Assembly (NCBI GenBank): GCA_028023455.1
Contig: JAQFVV010000064.1
Span: forward strand, 1,273,825 to 1,337,824
Direction of reading: 5' to 3'
DNA length: 64,000 nucleotides
Source: Epiperipatus broadwayi
Lineage: Eukaryota > Onychophora > Udeonychophora > Euonychophora > Peripatidae
Part shown: in pieces, positions 10,631 through 21,689 of the stretch
Position numbering within the stretch: the first letter of the stretch is position 1
Layout: each line of letters opens with the position of its first letter
The notes under the pieces: generated by a model
Told to the model about the DNA's origin: nothing
What the model saw: only the letters and a program-made list of their open reading frames with translations
Databases searched by the model: none
Program-made: the position numbers and the translations under genes

Positions 10631-12010
10631 TGATGATGATTATGAAAGAGGTGGCTTTTGGGTATATGAATCAAATCCAGTATTCTTCACTAAATAGATC
10701 AAAGAAAAAAATTATCCTGTGAATTCAGAAATAGCACAACCACTTAAAGTTCGTTGTTTAATCAAGCTTACAACAAATGGCACTAAAGTAGAGTAAATGC
10801 ATCCAATGCAAACTTCAGACAATATTTTCCCACAAGTTATAAGAAACATTTAAACAACTTGATTTGGAAATTCTGAAGTACCATACAAATTTAGTCCTAC
10901 TAAGTGGAATACTCTATAGTCAAAACATAACTGCAATAGAGGAATATTTCAAAATTATTCAAAAATTGGAAAAACTTTTAAAATAGGTTTTCACATTCAA
11001 TTATAAAATATATATTTAGAATTTTGGTTATATTGTGATATAATTGTCAAAAATGATAGGGTCTTAAAATTCAGATTCTCAAAAGAGTTGAATCTAAAAC
11101 AGCACAAAGATATTTATAAATTTGTATATTGAACAGTTTTACTCTCTGAATAAGTAGCTTTTGGATTAAATAAGTGATCATGATTTTACCTAAACAATAC
11201 TGGATTAATCATGCAACTATGTAAGCTTAAATATTTAAAAACTGTTTAATCTATGTTGTGATGGAAGAAGTATTTAGTTGTTTAATACACAACAAACACT
11301 AATCTTCAAGTTTGATAAAATCAGGATAACAGTACTCAAATCGGTGGTTAAAAAAAAAAAAAGAAAGAAATGCTAAAAGATAAAACTATCTGAAACAGAA
11401 GATTGTGAAATTAAAAATTTCACTAATACTTATTATAATTTTTAGAATTACATTTATTAGTATTCTTGAATATCTCAGTACATTTAGCATAATATATAAC
11501 CTGTACTGAAATCTCGATCTTTTATTTCAATTAGAATACAGTGAGTACTGATAATGCATACCTTCCTCTTTAATAAAATAAATCCTGATAGATTCAAAAA
11601 AACTTCAAGCAAAAGAGTACATCAATAAAATTTCAGTTGGTTTCTTCTAAATTAGAAAATATATTTAAATAATTATTAATAACAAGCACTATAAGATGGT
11701 TTACATACAATGGATATATTTAATAATGGTTTACATTTAAACAAATATGAATTCAATCCTATTAAACAAAATAAGAACTAGTATTTCCAATCAGCAAAAG
11801 CACATACCCATAAGCCTATGATTATGAACCATACCATATTTCTCTAAATTCTATAGGTTACAAATACATGTAAATCGTAATACTATTTTGAATGAGTTGA
11901 ATGGCAAAATAACACAAATTTGAAGAAAATCATATGATTAGCTCTTAATCCAGATTGTACCTCTAGGGTCTTGAGAATAAACACTATAAAAAGATGGCAT
12001 ACGAATCTCT
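10631..12010. other. AT-rich noncoding stretch
   Basis: No coding signal or repeat pair. A poly-A run lies at about 11350-11362. Confidence 0.5.
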
Positions 12011-12016
12011 GTAAGC

Positions 12017-12080
12017 AGGGCCAGTTAATGCTGGGTCTAATTAGATATTTCTTGTGGGCCCTTCAAAATATGGCTCTAAC
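12017..12080. mobile_element. Possible hAT-type fragment
   Basis: CAGGGCCAGTTAATGCTGGG followed by GTGGGCCCTTCAAAATATGG resembles one end of a common hAT MITE type that starts CAGGGCCGG. No second terminus or target duplication was found, so this is at best a truncated end. Confidence 0.3.
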
Positions 12081-12252
12081 TTTTACAAATATATACAAGC
12101 ATTTTTTACTATAAAAAATAAGTAATTGAATAGTATAATTTAAACAAATTATATACCATCTATATTATATAATATTAAACAATGTTTAAAAATATTTTCT
12201 AATTTTTTTGCTTGGAGAATTCAACGTCAAATACTGGAACTATATTAAACAA

Positions 12253-12612
12253 GGCAAAACTCTCCATATAATAGTGCCAGCCTGTGCCAATCAGAGTAAT
12301 CAATGAATGCCAGAAGGTTTGTACATAAAATCCCTATCTAGTGCCTACTCATTCAATATCCCCAGACTAGTTTCTGGCTTGTGGCCTTTGTCAGTGAGGA
12401 GCCTTGGATCTGAGAGCACTGCACCTAGATCTTAGGATCTAATGCAATCCTCCAGCAGCCACCTTTTATCTCTACTTAACTACAAAACTATGAGAATGAA
12501 ATTGAAAAAACAATAATATTTTCAATCTAAGCTCAATAGCTTATATAGCCATATGGGTTTGAACTCAGTTCAGCACACATACATTTTGGTGTCTTTCGCT
12601 CTTTAACAATAA
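12253..12612 (-). mobile_element. Long family-F repeat, copy 4
   Basis: The inverse of 7553-7917 across its length, from GGCAAAACTCTCCATA at the left to GGTGTCTTTCGCTCTTTAACA at the right. It includes the shared CTATATA(A)G-like box (plus strand 12541-12550 area). Divergence is moderate and there is no ORF. Confidence 0.78.
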
Positions 12613-12759
12613 CTGAAATAATTGGACAATGTTGGAAAAATATTCTCAAAGTTGTTGAATAAAAAGGTAAATTTAAATAATGATATAACTGATAAAGTAA
12701 ATCTAAGTAAAAATGGGAAAGAAAAATTTTACAATTTTGCAAATATATATGTAATAAAT

Positions 12760-13545
12760 TAACTAATGGAAATGTTAATATTTGTAACCAATTAAATCTT
12801 TCAGATTTTGCAATGCATGTTTAGTGAAAGAGATCGATATGTGAAATTTTACAGTAAATTATAGATATGACTTAATTACTTTTGCAATCCTGCACTACAA
12901 TATCTGGAAGACTTGATTGGTTATAATAAAGTAGGAGTAAAAAGGCTTTGGATTAGTAATTACAGGATGAATATATAATGTAGAAATAAAAGGAAAAAAT
13001 GTGAAATTGTAAATGTCAGAAATATGCATAGGTTTAATAGTAAATTGAAATATAAAACAGATAAAGCTAGAAGGATATCTAAAAGGGAAATAAGGGCAAT
13101 AACAAAAAAAATATATAATTTAATTTAAAATAACAAAATAATTTAGATAGAAAAAGCAATTCACAGAAATAAAATACTAATTAATGATAAAAACATTAAA
13201 ATTAATAAATAAGGTATATGCACTGAAAAGTTAAAAATGTACCAATAAGTTATATGACAGAAGTAATAAATTTTCATATATTTTATATAATAATAAAAAC
13301 CAAAAAAGCCAAGTAATTCTCACAACTTTATATTTTGAATGTATTTTAATCAAACACAATTGGCAAATCTATATCAGATGATTGAAAGACTTCAATAGTG
13401 ATATTGATATTTAGGAAAAGTGTGGGGGGGAAAGATATTAGAAATTATAAACTTAAGACTTATAATTTCTATAAAAGATCTAAGATCTTTACTAAGTTAA
13501 TTATAACTTTCTAAATTCTTTTCTTCCTCCTTTGTTTTTGCTGTC
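12760..13545 (+). other. Unassigned, possibly old LINE sequence
   Basis: Scattered plus-strand basic reading frames (for example near 12970-13110) recall the linker of a retroelement, but no domain motif is present. Near 13430 there is a run of seven G. I cannot assign it. Confidence 0.25.
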
Positions 13546-13554
13546 TTCATATAT

Positions 13555-13862
13555 AATATTGAATTTCAAAAATCTTACACTTTTCACGTTTCAGCAAAAA
13601 AAAATTTATTATTAGTTTCGACTATACCATGCAGTCTTCATCAGATCTTATTCTATTCTTTTAACTTTCTCTATCCTCCATCTTACTCTAGTAATTCAAC
13701 TTCCTTTTTCTTTTTTTTTAATTACTAGAGTAAGATGGATGATAGAGAAAATTAAAAGAATAGAATAAGATCTGATGAAGACTGCATGGTATAGTCGAAA
13801 CTGTAATAATAAAAGTTTTTTGCTGAAAAGTAAAAAGTGTAAGATTTTTGAAATTCAATATT
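13555..13862. repeat. 300-bp near-perfect palindrome with hammerhead-like cores
   Basis: The left arm 13555-13695 and right arm 13720-13862 are inverse copies with few differences, separated by about 24 bp. Each arm contains CTGATGA, a short stem closed by GACT/AGTC, then GAAAC: minus strand at 13615-13644 and plus strand at 13772-13801. That arrangement resembles the core of a hammerhead ribozyme, but with one extra A after CTGATGA, and I cannot find a good stem I or stem III. The arms have no ORF. It is probably two head-to-head copies of a small retroelement, or a foldback transposon. Confidence 0.85.
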
Positions 13863-13959
13863 ATTAATTACAACTTGTCTAATCATTTTGGACTCAAATC
13901 AATCAAAAGAACAAGCTGAAATTAAAAGTGATTTTAACATAATAAATTATATCCTGCAT

Positions 13960-14240
13960 TAAAAGAAGTTATAAAATAAACTAATAAATATGAATTGCCA
14001 TTATGCTTTGAATTTGAAGATTATGAAAAAGCATTAGATTCTATAAACATTTCTACATAGTTTAAAACTCTGAACTATCAAGATATGGATGTCTTTAGTC
14101 TTATGATTAATACATATGGAAATATACTAAATGAAATTAGAATTAGAGGGCTTTTCTTTTAAAAGAAAATATACCTATATAAGGCTGGGATGGATATATT
14201 ACTAAAAGAAATTAAAATATTTGAACAGTTGTACAAGACC
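13960..14240 (+). pseudogene. RTE-like LINE reverse transcriptase fragment
   Basis: The plus strand reads LPLCFEFEDYEKALDSINI from about 13995 to 14052, the palm A block of the same LINE family found at 56993-57040 (minus) and 63439-63480 (plus). The usual catalytic D of FVDYEKAFDS is still D here, but the next codons include a stop. Only about 280 bp remains. Confidence 0.65.
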
Positions 14241-14465
14241 TAGAAAAATTTGCTAGAACAATATGAATGTTAAAAATGATGAAACGACAAATAACAACCT
14301 AGAACAGAGGGAATTTATTCGTATTAAAATATGTTTAATTACATATAATACATGTAGAGAAGGTAATTTTAATACTATATATTTTAATACCATAAATGGT
14401 AATAAAGTTAGGGTAGAGGACAAAAGTAAAGCTATTATCCTGTTTTAATAAGATGGCACAAAAGA
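14241..14465 (+). other. Junction segment upstream of the second LINE
   Basis: A short open frame (14263-14448, 61 codons) of N/E/I-rich composition with no motif. It lies between the RTE fragment and the next LINE and probably belongs to neither in a functional sense. Confidence 0.3.
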
Positions 14466-14597
14466 GTTTTTCCAGGTAGTTGGAGTAATACAAGAGTAAG
14501 ATTATTATTTAAAGGAAAGGCTAAGAATCATAGAAAGTTAAACAATTATAGACCAATAGCAGTAACATCAGTTTTATATAAAGTTTTCTCATATACG

Positions 14598-14931
14598 GTG
14601 TCTGGAAGAGCTGCAAAATGGATGGAAAGAAATAATGTGGTGGGGGAAATGCAAGAAGGTTTTAGATCAGATAGGCATATAGGAGATAGTTTATTTGTAG
14701 TTACACAACTTAAGGATGTGAGTAGGAATTCAGGTAGACAGTTATATATGAGTTTTATAGATATAGAGAAGGCATATGATAGAGTAAATAGAAATAGATT
14801 ATGGGTAAGTTTAGCAAATTTGGGAATAGATGAAACTTTAGTGGATATTATTAAGAAATTATATGAAAATAAATATTATAAGTATCAATTAGGAAATATA
14901 GAATCAGTTAAAGTTAAAAATTGGGTGGACT
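14598..14931 (+). pseudogene. LINE reverse transcriptase, N-terminal half
   Basis: Just before the listed start the same frame reads WSNTRVRLLFKGK and NYRPIAVTSVLYKVF (to about 14590), RT blocks 1-2. The open part (111 codons) then has EMQEGFRSDRHIGDSLF and palm block A FIDIEKAYDRVNRNRLW, with the catalytic aspartate present at FID. The frame ends at TAG after NWVD, just before the block that normally reads GxRQGCPxSP; a frameshift separates the two. The listed ATG is internal, since the true start is lost with the 5' part. Confidence 0.85.
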
Positions 14932-14936
14932 AAGGC

Positions 14937-15312
14937 AAGATGCCCTATGTCACCTATTTTGTTTTTGTTGTATTTGAGTGAAATAGAGAGAGCAATAAAA
15001 AGATTAGGAAGAGGGATAGAGATACCGTCAATAGGTGGTAAGGGAATATATACTTTGTCAGGTCTATTTTTGCGGATGATGTCTTTTTGTGTGCAGAACG
15101 AAGATATGGAAGTTATGCTGAGAACATGTGCAATGGTGGGTAAAGAGATGGGGATTAAATTTAATGAAGAAAAATCAAATATAATGATGGTTAATACTGG
15201 GGAAAGAGAAGATGTAGAATTTTTATTGGGGGATATAAAGTTAAGTGCAGTGAACAGATATAATTATTTGAGAATCATCTTAAGTAATCAGAAAAATTGC
15301 TTGGATGTATAG
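14937..15312 (+). pseudogene. LINE reverse transcriptase, C-terminal half
   Basis: CPMSPILFLLYLSEIERAI is RT block B. The catalytic box FADDVFLCAE is intact at 15069-15080 onward, but it is read one frame away from the surrounding open frame, so at least two frameshifts flank it. Next come KEMGIKFNEEKSN (the block D/E region) and NRYNYLRIILS, the usual post-palm blocks. A stop at about 15312 ends the frame. The copy cannot make a working enzyme. Confidence 0.82.
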
Positions 15313-15329
15313 GAGAAAAAATTGATAAA

Positions 15330-15860
15330 TGAAGCAAAGAAAAAAAAGGGATTAATAAAGAAATTAACTGTTTTCATATAATAAATATGATATAACTAGA
15401 CTTGTATGGAAGGGAGTTGCCATAGCAGGGTTAACATGTGGTAATGATGCATTATGTGTTAGAAAAGGGGTATTAGATTACTTAGAAAAAGTACAAAGGG
15501 AAGTAGGAAGACATGCATTGGATGCAGATGTGTGGATAGCAAGGGGCAAAAAGTAAAATGAAAATGTTTGGTAGGTTCCAGTTCATGGATAATAAAAGAA
15601 TAGCCAAAATAGTATTTAACTGGGTTACGAGTAAAGGACAGGCAACAAAATGGGTGAGAAAAGTAATGCGGTATGCAAAAGATTTGGATAAAGAATTTAT
15701 ATCAGTATACTTGTACAAAAAGTGGGACGATTGTGTTACAAGGATTGTTGAGTGTTATAGTGGTAAGGAATGGGATAAAAGAATACACATATTAATAAAG
15801 AATAGGAAGTTGGAGAGATGGAGAACTAGTATGAAGAATAAAGAGTTTAAATATATATAG
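15330..15860 (+). pseudogene. LINE post-RT region
   Basis: Two adjacent frames carry VAIAGLTCGNDALCV and DYLEKVQREVGRHAL (about 15415-15515), then KMFGRFQF, RIAKIVFNWVTS and KWVRKVMRYAKDLD (15558-15700). A frameshift near 15555 separates them. These blocks follow the RT in CR1/L2-like elements and are thought to be connector sequence. No catalytic function can be read from them. Confidence 0.7.
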
Positions 15861-15978
15861 AAGTAAACAGAACATTCGGTACGAGTTAATTTATGATAAT
15901 AGCAAGGAAAGTAGTTTATTATTTAAGGCTCGAACGGAATCTTTAGCAACAAACGAATATACATGTAAATAGAAAAAT

Positions 15979-16245
15979 ATGGGTGATTTAGTCTGCAAAT
16001 TGTGTAAGGAAGGCATACAAAATATTAGGCATCTGTTAATTGAATATAAATGCTTGAAAGCAGAAAGATTACAAATAATGAAGTTATGGAAGAATAAATA
16101 TGAACAAAGTGATTATATAGAAAGTGGGTTATTGGTTTTTATGCTGCGTTTGGGAAAAGATAAGGGGGATTTAGATATAAAGGCCATAGAGTTGACAAAG
16201 ATTATGTTGTGGAAATGGGATGGGGCAAATTATGGGAAAACTTAG
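15979..16245 (+). pseudogene. LINE C-terminal zinc-knuckle-like domain
   Basis: The frame reads CKLCKEG, then RHLLIEYKC, a C-x2-C...H...C spacing seen at the C-terminus of several LINE clades (cysteines at about 15994 and 16003, histidine at about 16030, cysteine near 16050). A helical tail of about 55 residues and a stop follow, about 115 bp before the CATCA tail. It probably helped bind nucleic acid. Confidence 0.65.
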
Positions 16246-16335
16246 GGTGGGAAATGGAAAGAGAAGGTAAAGTGGCTAACAGGTTTCTCTGGGCATAGTT
16301 GCTGAGATTCCTGACTCCGTTTAAGGAGAAGTCGC

Positions 16336-16358
16336 AGTGCATCACATCACATCACATC
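16336..16358 (+). repeat. CATCA microsatellite tail of the LINE
   Basis: Four near-identical CATCA units directly follow the LINE 3' UTR. They mark the 3' end of the insertion. Confidence 0.8.
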
Positions 16359-16360
16359 AT

Positions 16361-17447
16361 ATCTATACATACTTAATTTGTAATTTTACTAACATTAACT
16401 ATGATAATTAATAAAATATTATGTACGGAATAAAATTTAATTAAAGCAAAATTACACAATAAATTTATGAAAAATAAAAATATAATGTTACTTTTCGTGC
16501 TTCATTTGATTAAATCATTTCGGAAGCATGTCCTTAAATCTTATATTGTCCCTTATTTTTAAGTCTTCGAAACTTTCCGCAATTTTTCTGCACTAAACTC
16601 GTTTCATAAAAATTACTTGTAAACAATGTACACGTCACTTTATAATTTATCTAATTCCAGCAAAAAAACTAAATGCTAATAACAATGCATTTAATAATGA
16701 ATGAAATTACATTCACAATTATTTTTAAATAAAAAATTACTACGAGAATTAAATTAAAATTTAAAACATAATCTTGAACAAAAATTACAATGATTATTAA
16801 ATCTGAAATAATTTCCTATGTAAAAGCTAACCGACAAAATATCTTGAGCATTTAATAGCTACTTGCAGATTTAATAAGCGTAAATAACTTTTTTTGTTAA
16901 TAAATACATAATAAAATACACTCACCCACAAACTTTATCACAAATTTAATTTCAATTTAATTAAATAATACATTTTCGAAATATATTTAAAAACTTGACA
17001 TACTTTTTTCTAATAAATGAATTACATTAGATTAGTAAATAAGGTACTCTTATATTTTCTTGCATAATTCAACGTAATTATAAAATAAATAATTCTAAGT
17101 GCGGTTCTACTCAAAAACATACCGCCAAAAAATGAATTTTAAAAAGTTTAGTTTTTTCTGTTTGTTTGCAAAATTAAATATAAATGAATTTTAATTTCAT
17201 TATTTATTGATGTTTTTTTATTATTATTTTTAAAAAAAGGGATAAAAACAATTAATGTACTAAGAGATATTATAATCATACTTTTTTAGTATCCCGGATT
17301 TTGGCCGGTTGTAGTTTGTATTGCTGCGTGTCTGTGGTTAAAAAAAAAATATTGAGATTATTTTTGTAATAAGACTTTTACGTAGTGTAATTTCAAATCT
17401 TTTCTAAATAAATTGCCATAAACATTTATTTTATGAAACAAACTTAC
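16361..17447. other. Repeat-poor noncoding DNA with scattered CpG
   Basis: No transposon sequence is recognisable. CpG dinucleotides are more frequent than elsewhere in the window (for example near 16555-16620, 17100-17130 and 17290-17310), which fits proximity to an active 5' region. No ORF. Confidence 0.45.
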
Positions 17448-17545
17448 ATCATTCGTGATTTGTTCTACCTGAGCCGAGTATTAACGCAGATCCGATAAAC
17501 GACTTTTAATTCGCCACAACAAATCTGTTTGTTTGACAATAAATA
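17448..17545 (-). other. Candidate noncoding first exon and promoter-proximal region
   Basis: On the minus strand about 90 nt with six CpG (GGCGA, GTCGT, ATCGG, TGCGT, CTCGG, CACGA) run into GAATGAT|GTAAGTTTG, a good donor at 17446-17447. No long open frame is present, so it would be 5' UTR. The upstream boundary is a guess. If real, it would splice toward the candidate exon at 4890-4924. No TATA box is obvious. A CRE-like site lies about 250 bp upstream at 17802-17810. Confidence 0.32.
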
Positions 17546-18096
17546 ATTAAATATGCAAGTTATATTACATTATACAAGTATATGTAATATTGACAATAAT
17601 AAAACGAATATATCTGTCTACTGCAGATTTCAGTGTGTACTTTTTATTAAATAATACATAGGAAGAAAGGCCAAGCAGAAAAGTATTAATTAGACATTCA
17701 ATTTAAGTTGTATGTTACTTATATACAGATCAATATCAATTGGCTAATAATTTAAATAACGTTTCTATATAATAATTTGCTTTCACGAAATTTATGGTCG
17801 TAACGTCATAAACGATGTATGAGTGAAACGTATCTTTATCTGAATAGAATTTATCTGCTGTTTCCCACAACTTGTTTACCGTCTTAGAAGATGTTAAAAG
17901 CTAGTCTTAGATATACCTACCTAAATTTTTGTGAAAGAGTGTTTACATTATTGCACAATTAGTCTTAAAGCTGAAAAATATACTAAATACCATCTAATAT
18001 CCTTATTTTCATGTTTGTGAGGGGGAAAAAATATTTTTATCCCCCATCTTTGCAGAATATCATTTTTCCTGACTTTAGTTTGTTATAAATCTACAC
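17546..18096. other. Noncoding stretch
   Basis: Apart from the CRE-like site there is no recognisable gene or repeat. It would be upstream flank of the candidate minus-strand gene. Confidence 0.4.
17797..17818. promoter_or_regulatory. CRE-like site (TAACGTCAT)
   Basis: GTCGTAACGTCATAAACGAT contains ACGTCA, the half-site plus flank bound by CREB/ATF factors. It is upstream of the candidate minus-strand first exon. Position and sequence are the only support. Confidence 0.2.
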
Positions 18097-18097
18097 T

Positions 18098-18186
18098 ACC
18101 AGAGAATTCTGATGGCATTAGAATTGTATTTATGTCTACCAGAGAATTCTGATAGTATTAGCAATGGAAAATTGTATTTATGTCTG
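18098..18186. repeat. Two-copy tandem repeat, 40-bp unit
   Basis: ACCAGAGAATTCTGAT begins each unit (18098 and 18138) and TTGTATTTATGTCT closes each. The second unit carries a 7-bp insertion. Confidence 0.85.
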
Positions 18187-18189
18187 GCA

Positions 18190-18840
18190 AAATATTGGAA
18201 TAATTATATGAATTAGTACACTTTCTTAACCTAACAACCAATAACTGTTGTGGATTCATCTAAAACTTAATCTCAGTAATAGACTTGCCCAAGTAGTATA
18301 GTTGTAAATCAAATTCAAAGTACAATAAGGCTGACCACTGCAAATAATAAAATAACCTAATGGAACAAATATGTACATAAAGTAATTAAGTCATATAATT
18401 CAATATTGTTCACAGTGAAACGAAAGCAAGCTGTCTCCAAAACTGCAGCTCATTTTATATGAAAGGGTACTAACTTACTGATAGCACATTCAGAACTGGA
18501 ATTCATCATTCTGGAATTACTATGATAATAGATCATTCTGCACATTATTTGTCAAATATATTTAGGTGTGCTCAAGCTTGAAGTGGAAACTACTAACAGT
18601 AAATAGTATCAGATCTTTCACAAGACAAGTTGACTTGTCTGCAAGTTACATGCTCTAATTAGTTGAGTCATGGCATTTCTTAAACTTAGTTGTTTTTTTC
18701 TAGCAACAGCTATACACTATAATCTCATTAACTCTTGCAGATTATGCATTTAAGTAATTTTTGTATAAATATATTATTGTAATAGCTTCAATCAATGTTT
18801 TAATTTTACATTTATTTTTCTCAATTATTTGTATTAATAC
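18190..18840. other. Noncoding stretch
   Basis: AT-rich, with no feature that I can support. Confidence 0.4.
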
Positions 18841-18842
18841 AT

Positions 18843-18990
18843 GCAAAACTCACTATACTTATTGCCACTCACTGCAAGCTAGAGTAATTGATTACTCTAG
18901 CTTGCAGTGAGTGGCAATACCTATAGTAAGTTTTGCCTGTTTTAATAACAGTTATAAGCAACCATAAGAAACGGTGATCATGTAGTATTT
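18843..18990. mobile_element. Snapback family-F element, copy 5
   Basis: Arms 18843-18888 and 18891-18936 are inverse copies of 46 bp with only a couple of mismatches, separated by two bases, so the unit is one long hairpin. The sequence is the family-F end (GCCACTCACTGCAAGCTAGA). To its right comes the family tail TTTAATAACAGTTAT...GGTGATCATGTAGT, which is also present after copy 8. Confidence 0.85.
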
Positions 18991-21355
18991 GTATTAATCA
19001 GAAAAGATTATTTTCTGAATTCAGAACATTAATATGTAACAGAATTTGTGCAGTCCTGTCAGAATTTTCCCATATTGATTGACTAGATCTTAATAACCAT
19101 TAAAAAATTGTTGATTACAATCAATTGAAATGAGCATTTGACATTAGCTAACATTAGTACAATGTTAAAAAAATATGGAACAAACAAATGCTAAAGGTCG
19201 CTTCTTTTTTTCAAAAGTTCAACAATGACTTCCCACTCCCATGGTAAAAAATAAAATATCCAAGATCATTTTGTTGGAAGATTGTGATTTTATTATTCAA
19301 AAAATGGCCAACTTATGCAAAATGAGTTCTCTTCTTTTTCAAGACAAGCTACATCAAAACTGCTGATCTAAAATTGGTATTATTTGTATGTATAGAGCTG
19401 CAATTTACATATTTTGCATTTATCCCTACTCTTCCATCTGAATTAGATTTTGTTAAAACAATATTTCTGCTGACAATTTAAGGATCGTAAACCTCTATAC
19501 TGTAGAGATACAATTTTAACTTTCAAATTCGGAGAAGAAAAAGATTAGAGATTGTGCCACGGAAATCCAGAAACTAGTGCCAAGCAGTGATTTTAGACTT
19601 TCCTAAGATATGCATTGAGAAAATGTTTCATCTGCAGATTGAAAGATCCGCAGCCTAAATGTCATGTTGGTAATGGACCTTAGAATTTCCTTTGATTCTA
19701 CATACTTCTAGATATCTGTAGTGGAATTTGAAGCTAATCGGGTTGATCCAATATTAAATTCACCAGCCAGAATTCTCAAACAAATATCTACCTGATCCAA
19801 ACAAAAATGCATGATCTCAAGCTAAAAATATCTGCAAATAATGTATCACAAATACTGAGAAGCTTGCTATAGGTGCAATAAGGAGCAACACTCACTGAAT
19901 GGCCACATAGTTATATAATTTTTAAATGTGATCATGTGACACAAGAAGTTATTTAAAAAAGAATCGATAATACCATCAGAAATGGAAATATCTATTATCA
20001 AAACTCTATGGATCAAGGTACATTTAGAGGATCAATATAAACAATGTAAAAGGTTTGAGGAGACACTGATTCAGCTTTCAGTGCCTGAATCATTTATTAA
20101 TAACATGACAATAATAATAAAGCTGAATTCTATAACTAATGCTCATTCTGTCAAAAAAGTATTGTGGCTGTTGTTAATTAAAAATAGTAATCATTGATTG
20201 CATCCCATAAAGTAATTCAAATATCAAAATGATTAAACTTTACTTCCTGGAAGAAGTAAGAGTAAAATGCTATATGTACCTCTTATCATGTCCATAAGAG
20301 AGCTTGCAATGTATTAAAATATGATTAGGTTGACATCTTGGACTATACTGTGGTTTAAATTAGCCAAGCCACAAATACAATAAATTTGTAAGAAAAGATT
20401 ATAAAGATATGTTTGTCAATAAACTGGATCACTCTATAAGACTCAGTCCATAAACAAATGATAAAAGTTAAACAACTAAAATCAAACAATCTATTAGTAA
20501 AATAGATTTAGGATCAAAGTCACAAACAAACAGTAAATATAATGTGAGATTGATTACAGGTGCCTCTGGAATCCAAATGTTAATTAAATTTATTGAATTT
20601 GTCAAACAAAAAAATCAGTATCCAGCCTATTAGATATGCAGACCAGAAATCTCTATTGAAAATTGATGTATTGTCCAGGGGCAAAGAATAGTGATCTCTC
20701 CAGGAAGGTATTCTCAAGTACCTAGTGAGTTACATTGCAGTCATCTAGGCCTTCCTTGGATATTGACATCAAATCTAGAATCTGTCAATATTAGGATTAT
20801 AAAATGAATGAAAATATATCAATACAGGATAAAACCAGTCAAAGCCTAACTAGTTCACTCAAATTAAAAAACAAAATGATTAATTGCAGATAGATAATTA
20901 AATAGTAATTTAAATTCAATTAGCTACTAAGTGGATTCCAACAGCAGATATAGACACAAATGACAAATAAATCCTGCTTGTCCAAATTCTGAATGGACAT
21001 CACTGTCTCAGAAACTATTTGAGATATAGCTATGGAATATCATATAGCAGTGCAGGATCCATCAAATCAAAAAATGGACCAAGTAAAACAATAATTCAAA
21101 AAACTACAAAAAGCAAATCAGTGAATGACAAAACCAGGTAAATATGATTTAGTCATTCTCTAGCTATCTCAAGGATTATATACTGTATGATTTAAAATCA
21201 AGTTAGAATGAATGTTGAAGATTTGTCTAAAGCTTATCTTCAGTAATGGACTAATCTAAATTATAGAGTATAAATAAAATTTAGAATGCAATGTGGCTAA
21301 CCAATGAAATAATAAAATAGGTAAACATTCAATAGCATAAACAGTTCAATTATGT
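18991..21355. other. Unresolved, possibly a very decayed retroelement interior
   Basis: Base composition is less AT-skewed than the flanks. One frame reads CYRCNKEQHSLNGH at about 19864-19905, close to the C-x2-C-x4-H-x4-C zinc knuckle of gag proteins but with H in place of the last C. Nearby plus-strand phrases such as RLITGASGIQ (about 20550) could be a protease remnant. Stops are everywhere and no RT block is found. An LTR-like segment follows at 21690. Confidence 0.25.
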
Positions 21356-21361
21356 AATTAG

Positions 21362-21530
21362 GTGCTAAATGTGTGTGTATATTTATGTATACACAAAATA
21401 CATATTAGTCAAATAATAATTATAACTGAAAACTAAACGGATTTCTAATTGTGTGTGTATATTTATATATACACAAAATAAATGTTATAAATGACAACGG
21501 TAAACTAAATGTATGTGTGTGGATGCCAAT
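21362..21530. repeat. Two-copy tandem repeat of about 90 bp
   Basis: GTGTGTGTATATTTAT(G/A)TATACACAAAATA occurs near 21369 and 21451, followed in each case by related AACTAAA-containing sequence. Confidence 0.7.
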
Positions 21531-21689
21531 GGCATTTACAATATTTTATAATAGCATTAGACTAGTTAAATTGTTTAATTAATGAAAAACTATAAACTAA
21601 CTTATCAAGAAAGTTAGATGAATGCAAGCAAAGGATTAAGATAATGTAAACAAAGCCATTGCTTAAAATAGACAATTCTAAGATAATTG

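Larger units (their letters stand above)
14466..16360 (+). mobile_element. 5'-truncated LINE with CATCA-repeat tail
   Basis: The plus strand codes reverse transcriptase from its first block onward, then a long C-terminal region, and ends in a short (CATCA)n array (16336-16358), the kind of 3' microsatellite tail some LINE clades carry. The endonuclease is absent, so the copy is 5'-truncated at about 14466, as happens when reverse transcription aborts. The frames are longer and the catalytic box better kept than in the other LINEs here, so it is younger. The clade is not certain; the RT wording and C-terminal Cys/His motif are CR1/L2-like. Confidence 0.85.

Noticed and set aside
16500-16600. 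Hammerhead-like core near CTTCGAAAC
   Set aside because: No CTGANGA box or stem II precedes it.
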